Shown here: positions 25,610 through 34,400 of the stretch, piece after piece
Layout: each line of letters begins with the position of its first letter
Position numbering within the stretch: position 1 is the stretch's first letter
Source of the DNA: Lachnoclostridium sp. UBA1175
GTDB lineage: Bacteria; Bacillota; Clostridia; Lachnospirales; Lachnospiraceae
Direction of reading: 5' to 3'
Length of the DNA stretch: 64,000 bases
NCBI GenBank assembly: GCA_002311665.1
Contig: DBYX01000018.1
Coordinates: 60,452 to 124,451 of the forward strand
Made by a program: the position numbers and the translations under genes
Notes under the pieces: generated by a model
What the model saw: only the letters and a program-made list of their open reading frames with translations
What the model was told of the DNA's origin: nothing
Databases searched by the model: none

Positions 25610-26176
25610 CTAAACGTCCGTTAAGATGATTGAGAGATGTCTACAATTGCAAAACTCTCCCCAACCACCCTTCTGGTCTTTTGTCATGTTTGCCACCAAT
25701 TCTCTATCTGGCAGCTCAATTGAATGCCTTTGCAGAACTAATTCCATCCATTCCAAATAGCCAATCGTCGGTGCATCCGCTCCAGTAAAAGAAGCCCCGT
25801 CGCATACCGTTCCCCAGTCAACCGTAGTGAACAATACTTGATTAATCTCATCATCTGTATTTCCATTAGTGATTCCATCATAAAGCCGCATCAGTTTATC
25901 GTACAGTTTTCTTGATAATCCGCCATCAAAACACCTTTTGTTTGTCTCCTCATAGGTGTTAAACTCCATAATATACTCAGGTATAATCTGATCTGATTCT
26001 TCTTGTGCCTCATTCCAATACTTTTCCGTCCACTGCCACAGTCTCTCTGAAACAATCGTCCAATCCCTATCAGGATATATAGATACAAGGTATTTTTCGA
26101 TGCACATAAACAGATAGCACAGTCTTCCTGTTATCGAAATATTTCTAAAAAACTCCTTACTCGATACCTGCGTCAT
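25610..26176 (-). CDS. Immunity-like hypothetical protein
   Basis: 188 residues. Conserved-looking phrases: GRLCYLFMCIEKYL, WQWTEKYWNEA, IPEYIMEFNTYEETN and LSRKLYDKLMRLYDGI. The Trp/Tyr-rich acidic helices recall an immunity family I have seen next to Clostridial polymorphic toxins. No catalytic motif, signal or membrane segment. It marks the right-hand end of island B. The frame is open, with a fair start at ATG 26176. Confidence 0.55.
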   Translation of the reverse strand: MTQVSSKEFFRNISITGRLCYLFMCIEKYLVSIYPDRDWTIVSERLWQWTEKYWNEAQEESDQIIPEYIMEFNTYEETNKRCFDGGLSRKLYDKLMRLYDGITNGNTDDEINQVLFTTVDWGTVCDGASFTGADAPTIGYLEWMELVLQRHSIELPDRELVANMTKDQKGGWGEFCNCRHLSIILTDV

Positions 26177-26373
26177 CTTTCACCTCTCTCCATACGCCAG
26201 TTTTAAATAATCAATCACCCGAAATTCCAAAAGTTATCTGTCAAGGCTCTTATTCCCTCTCGTGCCTTTCTGTGACTTCTCCACACATTGTAACATATCA
26301 GAGGATGCTAGAACAGCATTTTCTGCGGTCATAAAGGATCTGTGCCCCCCTTCGGAGACACAGGCTTTGCTTA

Positions 26374-27243
26374 CTACTTGTTCTTGATCTCGATCCGGTC
26401 CAGGATGCCCTGCACCCCGATGTTTTGGTGCGTCAGATACATGCGCATGACGTCCTCGATGAAGCCTTCGTCGGCTCCCGTCTTCTTTCGGATCTTCGCA
26501 ATGTCCCATCCCTTGTCGATGCCCTTCATGATGGCGGCGACAAGGATGTATCGGTCGGTCGGGGAAAGTTGTTGATTCGCTGTCGTCTTGGCTGCCGTAT
26601 TACCGTTACATGTAACGCCGGGATTTTGGTTCCCGTCGCCGATTCCCTGTTCCTCCTCACGAAGAACCGCCGTCTTCGCGTGCCCGTAGTACACGGTCCT
26701 CGGCTTCCTCGCAAGAAGCTTGCTCCAGCTCTCCGCGATCGTCGTCCCTTCGTGAAGCTCAAGCTCATACAGGGGATTCAGATCCCCGACGAACAGACTT
26801 CCGTCATCGAGCGCCAGCGAGATGCTGTCCTCGCTGTGCCCGGGCGTCACGATGATCTCACCGTCGATCCCGAGCTCCGCCAGGAACTCCCGGCTTTCCC
26901 CGGGCGTGATCCAACGTATCTTCGCATCGTCGATCGGCTGAAAATGCACCTTTGCATCCTTCGCGAAAACGCCGTCGGCCGCGTGAATGTACGCCCGCTG
27001 CACGTCCGCCGCCGCGATCACGGCGCCCCGGTCGGCGATCTCCTGCGCTATGCCCATATGGTCCGGATGAAAATGCGAGATCACGATGTAATCGATCGAC
27101 TGCACCGGGATCCGCAGCTCGCCCATCGCCCGGCAGAACGCCTCGTACGTCCCTGCCCAGCCGGTGTCAAACAGTAATCTGCCGCGTTCGCCTTCGATCA
27201 GGTACGTGTTCGTGGCGGCATAGTGTAGTTCATGAATTATCAT
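26374..27243 (-). CDS. MBL-fold metallohydrolase with helical tail
   Basis: 289 residues. ISHFHPDHMG (HxHxDH, about residues 55-64), VTPGHSEDSI and FVGDLNPL give the metal ligands of the metallo-beta-lactamase fold, and YYGHAKTAVL carries the last His near residue 195. A C-terminal stretch (about 225-289) is helical and may be a winged-helix or dimerisation tail. Such enzymes act on thioesters, lactones or nucleic acids; the branch is unclear. GC-rich backbone DNA resumes here. It precedes an APH-fold gene in the same orientation. Confidence 0.8.
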   Translation of the reverse strand: MIIHELHYAATNTYLIEGERGRLLFDTGWAGTYEAFCRAMGELRIPVQSIDYIVISHFHPDHMGIAQEIADRGAVIAAADVQRAYIHAADGVFAKDAKVHFQPIDDAKIRWITPGESREFLAELGIDGEIIVTPGHSEDSISLALDDGSLFVGDLNPLYELELHEGTTIAESWSKLLARKPRTVYYGHAKTAVLREEEQGIGDGNQNPGVTCNGNTAAKTTANQQLSPTDRYILVAAIMKGIDKGWDIAKIRKKTGADEGFIEDVMRMYLTHQNIGVQGILDRIEIKNK

Positions 27244-27275
27244 TTCAGTAACCCTGTTTGGAAAATGTCATTCCG

Positions 27276-28574
27276 CTAAGTCTCCGCGTACTCCTCCAAC
27301 AGATCGTACACGCCGTCCTCGGAGAGCACACCGCGCTTCATTCCCGCAGGGAACCTGCCTTGCTCGTCAGCCTCAAAATCCTCCTTCCACAGAGGGCTTT
27401 CATAGTATGCCTCGAGCTTGCCGATCGTCTCCTGAAGCTCCTTGCGAAGTTTCTTCGCGGCACGCGTTGCCTTCGCTTTCGCAGCAGGCGTCTCGATGCC
27501 GGACCCTTTCTCCGTATATGCCATCGTGTCCTCGATTGCCTTCATCAGCGCTGACGCCCTATCGAAGACGCCCTCCATCTCGCGGACGCGCAACTCCCGA
27601 AGCGTCCCGCAGATCTTCTCCTCGGCCTCGCCGAGCGCCTTGATCCGCGCGACGGTGTTCCTTACTTCCCACTCGCCGAGCTGTCGCTCGTCCTCGCCGT
27701 TTCCTTCCAATCCGAGCGCACGGCGGATGTTGTACTCAAGCCACTCAACCCACGTGTACGCAATCCCGTACAGCGCGTCGTACGCGAGAAAACCGTTGTC
27801 GTACGCGCTTCGGTATCCTTCGTAAAATGCGACCAGATTCTCCTTCCTGTAAGCACCGTTCACCATGCCCGCCCACTGCAGCGCAAGGTCGACAAATGCT
27901 CCGACCGGATTGCCGTACGCAAGGCACTCCAGGTCGATGACATACGGCTTGCCCCGGAACCACATCACATTTTTCGGATCCATATCATCGTCGCAGATGC
28001 TCACGATCGCCGGGAGCGCCTCCCGCGCCTCGTTAAGCCGCTTCTGCACCGCCGCAAGCATTTCCTTGTTCTCCGCAAGAAGCTCCGCCACCGGGCTTCC
28101 CGCCTCCTGCGCCATCCGCGCATATTTTGCAAAATCGATCTCGGCGATCTCAGGCTCTTCCTTCTCCGCCGTCTTCGAGTCGATCGCGTGGATCTTCCCG
28201 AGAAGCTCGCCCGCCTTGCGGCACTGCTCCGCCGTCACCGCGTTCGCGTCGGTGATCTTCCCTTTCTGCCAGCGGAAAATGTAGAAGAAATCGCCGTCGA
28301 GCTCCTGCATTTTCCGACCCTTGATCGTCATCGCCGCCACCATCGGAATGTGCGCCTCCTCAAGCCGCGCCTCCAGTGCCTCCGCAACCGCGTAGTTCTC
28401 GCGCGCGGTCGGGCGCTTCATGATCTCCGGGTTCAGGCATTTGACGGCGTAGATGCCGCTGCTCGTCTGCACCTTGTACATGCGGTGCATCAGCCCGCCG
28501 GACACCGGCTTGATCTCCGCAGTGATCTCACCGAGCCTGCAACTCTTCATCAGTTTGGTTATCTTGTCGTTCAT
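27276..28574 (-). CDS. APH-fold phosphotransferase with helical C-terminus
   Basis: 432 residues from ATG 28574, preceded by AGGAG; an in-frame frame extension of 12 codons has no site. SICDDDMDPKNVMW carries an atypical catalytic loop with Asp in place of HGD, and YVIDLECLAYGN is the DxD-like metal site, so activity is uncertain. A C-terminal helical region of about 120 residues rich in Lys and Glu may be a coiled coil. It lies 59 bases behind a Fic gene. Pairing of a Fic protein with a kinase-like protein may be functional or chance. Confidence 0.65.
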   Translation of the reverse strand: MNDKITKLMKSCRLGEITAEIKPVSGGLMHRMYKVQTSSGIYAVKCLNPEIMKRPTARENYAVAEALEARLEEAHIPMVAAMTIKGRKMQELDGDFFYIFRWQKGKITDANAVTAEQCRKAGELLGKIHAIDSKTAEKEEPEIAEIDFAKYARMAQEAGSPVAELLAENKEMLAAVQKRLNEAREALPAIVSICDDDMDPKNVMWFRGKPYVIDLECLAYGNPVGAFVDLALQWAGMVNGAYRKENLVAFYEGYRSAYDNGFLAYDALYGIAYTWVEWLEYNIRRALGLEGNGEDERQLGEWEVRNTVARIKALGEAEEKICGTLRELRVREMEGVFDRASALMKAIEDTMAYTEKGSGIETPAAKAKATRAAKKLRKELQETIGKLEAYYESPLWKEDFEADEQGRFPAGMKRGVLSEDGVYDLLEEYAET

Positions 28575-28632
28575 TGTTCCATCTCCTAATCGAGGCTGTT
28601 TTTCTCCCATTTCTCGCGCAAAAATAGGAGAA

Positions 28633-29730
28633 CTAATATGCTTTAGAATAAAATGTTGTTTTGCCGCTCCCGTGCTTTTTCACGTATCCTTCTTCCAAAA
28701 GACGCTTCAACGCCGCTTCAACGGATTTTTCGCTGATGCTGGGGCAAATATTCACGATCTCGCGCTTGGTAAACTTGCCAAGCTTCGTATCGACAGATGC
28801 CTTTACGATATCGTATGCCTTATTTTTGATTGTGATCACCTTTTTCTTTCCGTGATCGTTCTCCGAGACGATCGTCGTTTCGCCGGTGATCGTCACTCTG
28901 CTTTCAAATTCCCTGTAACACGCGAGAATTATACCGAGCATATATTTGACAAATGCCGTCACATCTTCCGTTTCCCCGTGCCAGCCGAAAGAAGACTCCG
29001 CCAATACGCCATAGTACACATCTTTTGTCTTTTCGATATGCTTTTCTATGCTGATGTATTTTCCGACCTGATAGCCGGACTTGAGCAAAAGCAAAAGTGT
29101 CAGCAGCCTGCTCATCCTTCCGTTTCCGTCGTTGAAGGGATGAATACAGAGAAAATCAAGCAGAAAAACAGGAATGATCAGAAGCGGATCGATTGTCTCA
29201 TCGGCAATCGCAGCAGAATAATTCTCACAGATTGCATTGATACACGCCTCCGTCTCGTACGGCGGCACAGGGACGAAACGTACGGTTTCCGTCCCATCCT
29301 CCCTTATTTCCTTCAGGTAGTTCTGCGCAATCTTATACCTGCCTCCGTTCCCGGTCTCTGCGTACTGCATCAGATCTCGATGAAGCTGAAGAACAAAGTT
29401 TCCGTTCACGGGGATATACTCATAGTTATCAAAAACCGTATTCAGCACGTCACGGTACCCGGCGATTTCTTTTTCATCGCGGTTTCTCGGAGTCGTCTTT
29501 TCCCGGGCGATCTGTCCCATTCTTGTGCCCGTGGTGACAATACCCTCAATCCGGTTTGAGGATTCGATGGACTGAACTTTGGCAACCTCGATCAGCCTTT
29601 CCATCGCTATAGGTTTATAACGCAGATACAGTTCCTGCCTTCCCTTATACTCATGGATCTGCGAAAGGTAGTTCAGAATCTCGTTGTCCCAGCGATACGT
29701 TTTGAATTTCAGATAATCAAACTTTCGCAT
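28633..29730 (-). CDS. fic: Fic family AMPylase, class II (N-terminal inhibitory motif)
   Basis: 365 residues. The catalytic motif HPFNDGNGR (His197 to Arg205) is complete, and ESSNRIEGI places the class II inhibitory helix (S/T-xxx-E-G: Ser58, Glu62, Gly63) ahead of it. The C-terminus carries a winged-helix-like domain (about residues 285-365: KLGKFTKREIVNI, then AALKRLLEEGYVKKHG). Fic proteins transfer AMP from ATP to Tyr, Ser or Thr of a target protein. The regulatory tail is typical of DNA-binding autoregulated forms. It has its own promoter (29761-29788). Confidence 0.9.
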   Translation of the reverse strand: MRKFDYLKFKTYRWDNEILNYLSQIHEYKGRQELYLRYKPIAMERLIEVAKVQSIESSNRIEGIVTTGTRMGQIAREKTTPRNRDEKEIAGYRDVLNTVFDNYEYIPVNGNFVLQLHRDLMQYAETGNGGRYKIAQNYLKEIREDGTETVRFVPVPPYETEACINAICENYSAAIADETIDPLLIIPVFLLDFLCIHPFNDGNGRMSRLLTLLLLLKSGYQVGKYISIEKHIEKTKDVYYGVLAESSFGWHGETEDVTAFVKYMLGIILACYREFESRVTITGETTIVSENDHGKKKVITIKNKAYDIVKASVDTKLGKFTKREIVNICPSISEKSVEAALKRLLEEGYVKKHGSGKTTFYSKAY

Positions 29731-29760
29731 AATCCTTCTCCCCTTGTGTTATTTTCCTAT

Positions 29761-29788
29761 ATTGTAGCAAGATTTAGGAGAAAGTCAA
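29761..29788 (-). promoter_or_regulatory. Sigma-A promoter of the fic gene
   Basis: On the minus strand TTGACT (29783-29788) and TACAAT (29761-29766) are separated by 16 bases, 31 bases upstream of the fic ATG. The near-consensus boxes and position make this the likely fic promoter. Confidence 0.6.
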
Positions 29789-29810
29789 TCTCTTAGGTTT
29801 TCCAAGGATT

Positions 29811-29841
29811 AAAAAAGCGACCGCTCTCAGCGACCGCTTTT
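29811..29841 (-). terminator. Terminator after the anti-sigma gene
   Basis: A hairpin with GC-rich arms (AAGCG/CGCTT with a CGCT/AGCG inner helix and GU wobbles) is followed on the minus strand by six Ts. It lies 5 bases after the anti-sigma stop. It folds better as minus-strand RNA than plus-strand RNA. Confidence 0.65.
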
Positions 29842-29845
29842 ACTG

Positions 29846-30604
29846 TTAATGCAGTTCAACCGACTCTCCCTGTCGATTTAAATCATCGATGTGTTGTCTT
29901 ACCTTCTCCGAGTAATCATATAACCCGTCAACCACATTCAGGCACACATAATCCTTCTGCCCGATGTTGCTGGCAAATATGGTCTGCTTCTGTTCCTTCA
30001 TACCTACCCGCTCCGCCTGTTCCTGATCCACGAATGTGGGAACTACGGAAAATTCGGCGTTGCCGGGGTCAACCGCATCATTCACGCGGATCCGTATCGT
30101 AATGTTCCATACATAAGTCCAAGACTCTCCGGTACCTGCGACCACATCGGTTGAGACCACCTCCACTCCATCGCATTTTCCGACAACGATCTTACAGCCG
30201 CTCAGCTCCAGCATACTGACAAGCTTGTATCTTTTTTCAATGACCTCTCCGTGGTTGTATTCTCTCTCCATTTCGTTTTCGCATGTCAAGTACCATCCGT
30301 CTATCGGTTTTCCCCCATGGGGCGGCTCCTCACTTATGGTGGGCGTTGAAACTGTGGTTTTCACAGTGTCCGGTTTATCAGCAGGTTTTTTATTGTCTCC
30401 CATCTTGGCAGCAACGAACCACACCGCTCCGATCAGAACGAGGCAACTTGCAACAACGGAAAAACTCTTGATCCATTTTCCCGACAAATTCCGCGCCGTA
30501 GAGCCCTCACTTTTTCTCTCTTCTGCAGTCCCTTTTTCCTCTTCTCTCTTAATCTCCTCCGCCCTTTGCAGGACATTCCTAATAACTTCATCATGATCTC
30601 GCAT
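29846..30604 (-). CDS. Membrane anti-sigma-like protein
   Basis: 252 residues. N-terminal charged helix (about 1-40), one hydrophobic segment at about 47-67 (SVVASCLVLIGAVWFV), a Pro/Thr-rich stalk (about 72-100), and an extracytoplasmic beta-rich domain. The topology is that of an anti-sigma factor anchored in the membrane. Its start overlaps the sigma gene by 14 bases, so it is cotranslated. The cytoplasmic part is short and lacks the zinc-binding HxxxCxxC of classic ZAS anti-sigma factors. The extracellular domain is of unknown type. Confidence 0.65.
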   Translation of the reverse strand: MRDHDEVIRNVLQRAEEIKREEEKGTAEERKSEGSTARNLSGKWIKSFSVVASCLVLIGAVWFVAAKMGDNKKPADKPDTVKTTVSTPTISEEPPHGGKPIDGWYLTCENEMEREYNHGEVIEKRYKLVSMLELSGCKIVVGKCDGVEVVSTDVVAGTGESWTYVWNITIRIRVNDAVDPGNAEFSVVPTFVDQEQAERVGMKEQKQTIFASNIGQKDYVCLNVVDGLYDYSEKVRQHIDDLNRQGESVELH

Positions 30605-31145
30605 GGTATCCCTCCCTGTCCATCTCTTCTCTCAGCGCCTTCTTGCCGCGCTTCACCAGATGGTTGACGCTGAACACCGATTTGCCCATCGCCGCAGCGA
30701 TCTCCGCCGCCGACATATCTTCGAAGTACTTAAGCCACAGCACTCTGCGGTACTCCGGCTTCAGCCTCATCAGACACTTGTGCAGTGCTTGCTTCTCCTC
30801 GTCCGCAAAATAATCCCCTGCCTCTTTCTGCTCCTGTTCCGACAGAAGTGTCAGGTCTTCCGGCGAGGCCGCAACAATCCTATGGTTTTTTCTGAGATAG
30901 GCGACCGTAACATTCCGCCCAATCCCGTAAAGCCATGTCTTAAATGAGGACTTCCCCTCGAACTCCGGTTTCTTCGACACCAGCACCACCAGTGTTTCCT
31001 GTGCCATGTCCTCCGCATCATGGAGGTTGTTCAGCCATGTGTTCAGATAGAGAACAAGTCCGTCATAGTAATCATAAACGATCTGTGCAAAACCATCCCT
31101 GTCACCTTCCAGGAAACGGTGGTAGCTACTTGCACCGTTATCCAT
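30591..31145 (-). CDS. ECF-type RNA polymerase sigma factor (first system)
   Basis: 184 residues from ATG 31145, which has AAGGAGGTG. LYLNTWLNNLHDAEDMAQET is sigma region 2 with the core-binding part; RVLWLKYFEDMSAAEIAAAM and HLVKRGKKALRE are region 4 with the DNA-binding helix. It is paralogous to the gene at 54355: both begin MDNGASSYxRxLEGD. It is autogenously paired with the membrane protein at 29846. It would direct transcription in response to an envelope signal. Confidence 0.85.
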   Translation of the reverse strand: MDNGASSYHRFLEGDRDGFAQIVYDYYDGLVLYLNTWLNNLHDAEDMAQETLVVLVSKKPEFEGKSSFKTWLYGIGRNVTVAYLRKNHRIVAASPEDLTLLSEQEQKEAGDYFADEEKQALHKCLMRLKPEYRRVLWLKYFEDMSAAEIAAAMGKSVFSVNHLVKRGKKALREEMDREGYHARS

Positions 31146-31217
31146 CTGCAACACCTCCTTCCGCATTCAGGACGAAGCTTTTTCACGATTTCTTCTTCCA
31201 TCCTTTAGTCGTTAGCC

Positions 31218-31246
31218 AGTATATAAAATAGCCTATTATTTTGCAA
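31218..31246 (-). promoter_or_regulatory. Promoter of the first ECF sigma operon
   Basis: TTGCAA (31241-31246) and TATACT (31218-31223) lie 17 bases apart on the minus strand, about 73 bases ahead of the sigma start. This is a sigma-A type promoter; I see no ECF-type promoter here, unlike the second sigma operon. The stretch 31146-31453 otherwise holds only this promoter and the purL terminator. Confidence 0.55.
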
Positions 31247-31390
31247 AATTCACTCCAGAATTTCAATTGAGAACTTGGCTAATAATTTATAGAAGTTATC
31301 AACGGTGGCCGCAAGCGGTGGTATGATGACCATGGGGTGCTGAATATCGGTATCCTGGATTTTCTACTGGATGATACGATCATCTGATTG

Positions 31391-31441
31391 CAAAAGAGGC
31401 TGACGCTCAGCGATAAAATTCGCCGGTGCGACAGCCTCTTC
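31391..31441 (-). terminator. purL terminator
   Basis: Inverted arms (31395-31406 and 31428-31439, one mismatch) form a stem followed on the minus strand by TTTT. It lies 13 bases beyond the purL stop. Confidence 0.7.
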
Positions 31442-31453
31442 TCATTTTTCTGT

Positions 31454-34400
31454 TTACTTGAAGTATGCGACACCGCTCTCGAAGATCAGCTGATTCTGCT
31501 CACCGGTGATGTTCATCGCAACGCCGGTTCCGCGGCGCTCGCTGTGCGCCATCTTGCCGAGCACGCGGCCGTCCGGAGAGGTGATACCCTCGATTGCCCA
31601 GTAGGAACCGTTCGGGTTGTACTGCTCGACCATCGTCGGGTTGCCCTGTGCATCAACGTACTGCGTAGCGATCTGGCCGTTTGCCGCGAGCTTCGCAAGC
31701 CACTCGTCATTCGCAACGAAACGTCCCTCGCCGTGCGACGCGGGAATGCTGTATACGCCGCCGAGCGTTGCCTTCATAAGCCAGGGGCTCTTGTTGGTAA
31801 CAACCTTCGTGTACACGCTCTTGCTGATGTGACGTCCGATGTTATTCATCGCAAGCGTCGGGCTGTCTTCGGTCTGCGGGCGGATCTCGCCGTACGGCAC
31901 CAAGCCGAGCTTGATGAGCGCCTGGAAACCGTTGCAGATGCCGAGTGCCAGACCGTCGCGCTCCTTGAGGAGACGGTTGACTGCATCGCTGATGCGAGGA
32001 TTGCGGAACGCGGTAGCGATGAATTTGCCGGAGCCGTCGGGCTCGTCACCAGCGGAAAATCCGCCGGGGAACATCAAAATCTGTGCCTCGTCGATCGCCT
32101 TCACGAACGCCTCAACGGAATCCTGGATGCCGGCGCCGGTCATGTTGCGGAATACCACCGTGTTGACCTCCGCGCCCGCGCGCTGCCAAGCAAGCATCGA
32201 GTCATACTCGCAGTTCGTGCCCGGAAATACCGGGATAAATACCTTCGGAACAGCAACCTTATTCTTCGCAACATAGATTGTCTTCGCGTCGAAGAGCTGC
32301 GTCGGAACCGCCGTGGGCTCGATCGCATCGGCCATGTTCGAGCGGGTCGGGAACACCTGCTCAAGCGTTCCGGTATAAGCAGCCAAAGCATCCGCGAGCG
32401 GAAGAACCATCGCATCGGCATTGCCGCACTCCGCGCGCTTCTCATCCTCGCAGCAGCCGCCGCCCATTTTCCAAACGATGCTGCCGTCGCCGGTCACCTT
32501 GCCGACCTTGCGGTACGCAATACCTGCCGCGTCGAGCATCGCAAGCTTGTCCTCCTCGATCTCGGCGAGGATGCTGCCGTATGCCGGAGCCATCGCCTCC
32601 TCGTAGGAAACCTTGCCGCAGAGCTTGAAGCCGAGGCCGTTACCGAACGCCATCTTGCTCATCGCCTCTGCGATACCGTTCTTGCCGAGCGCGTACATCG
32701 AGAGGAATGCTCCCTTGCCCGCGAGCTCGTGGATCATATCGTACATCGCCATGGCCTTGTCGTAATCCGGCAGGTCATAAGCGTCCTTCGCCATGTCAAA
32801 TACGACAACACGGCTTCCGGCCTTCTTGAACTCGTCGGTCACGACATCGGAGAGCTTCGCGATGTCAACCGCGAACGAGACGAGGGTCGGCGGAACGTCG
32901 ATCTCGTTGAAGGAGCCGGACATCGAGTCCTTACCGCCGATGGACGGAAGGCCGAGTTTCGTCTGCGCATCGTATGCACCGAGGAGTGCCGCGAGCGGCT
33001 CGCCCCAGCGCTTCGGGTCGGTACCGAGTCTGCGGAAGTACTCCTGGAACGTGAAGCGGATCTTGCGGAAGTCACCGCCGGCTGCCACAATCTTCGCTAC
33101 CGAGCTGATCACCGCGTACGCGGAGCCGTGGAACGGGCTCCAGGACGAGAGATACGGATCGAAGCCGTAGCTCATCATCGTCACCGTGTCGCTCGCGCCG
33201 TCCAGAACGGGCAGCTTCGCGATCATCGTCTGCGTGGGCGTCGCCTGGTAAACACCACCGTAAGGCATCGTCACCGTCGCGGCGCCGATGGAGGAGTCGA
33301 ACATCTCCACAAGGCCCTTCTTCGAGCAGACGTTGAGGTCGGCGAGCATCGAAAGCCATGCTGCTTTCCGTCCCTCAGGCGTGTCGGAAGCCTCTCCGTA
33401 TCCGCCCTTCTTGTCGGTCGAATGCGCCGTATATGCGCTTGTCTTCGTAAAATAGGAATCCTTCTTCGACGGTACCGTAACCTCGGCCGTCGTCTCCTGG
33501 TGAGCACCGTTCGTGTCGAGGAACGCGCGGGAGATGTTCACGATCTCCTTGCCTCTCCACACGAGAACGAGTCTGGGCTCTGCGGTTACCTCGGCAACTG
33601 TGACTGCCTCGAGGTTCTCCTCGTCGGCAAATGCGAGCATCGCCGGTACGTCCTTTTTGTCCACGACGATCGCCATACGCTCCTGGGACTCGGAGATCGC
33701 AAGCTCCGTGCCGTCCAGACCTGCGTACTTCTTCGGTACCTTGTCGAGGTCGACGCGAAGGCCGGGAGCCAGCTCGCCGATCGCTACGGAAACACCGCCC
33801 GCACCGAAGTCGTTGCACTTCTTGATGAGGCTGCTGACCTCGGGACGACGGAACAGTCTCTGCAGCTTGCGCTCGGTCGGAGCGTTACCCTTCTGAACCT
33901 CGGCACCGCAGGTGTGGATGGACTCGGTCGTATGCTTCTTGGAAGATCCCGTTGCGCCGCCGCAGCCGTCGCGGCCGGTGCGTCCGCCCATCAGAATGAT
34001 AACGTCGCCGGGATCGCTGTTTTCTCTCTTAACGTTTGCGCGGGGTGCGGCGCCCATGACGGCACCGATCTCCATGCGCTTTGCAACATAGTTCGGATGA
34101 TAGATCTCATCCACAAGGCCGGTCGCCAGACCGATCTGGTTACCGTAGGAGCTGTAGCCCTTCGCTGCGCCGGTCGTGAGCTTTCTCTGGGGAAGCTTGC
34201 CCGCGAGCGTGTCCTTCAGAGAAGCGGTCGGATCGGCAGCGCCGGTCACACGCATCGCCTGGTATACATAGCCGCGGCCCGAGAGCGGATCGCGGATCGC
34301 ACCGCCGAGGCAGGTCGCAGCGCCACCGAACGGCTCGATCTCGGTCGGATGGTTGTGCGTCTCGTTCTTGAAGAACACGAGCCACTCCTCGGTCTCGGTC

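Noticed and set aside
3000..26200. Prophage or integrative element
   Set aside because: No integrase, transposase, structural phage gene or att-like duplication found; the islands are called only from base composition by eye and gene content.
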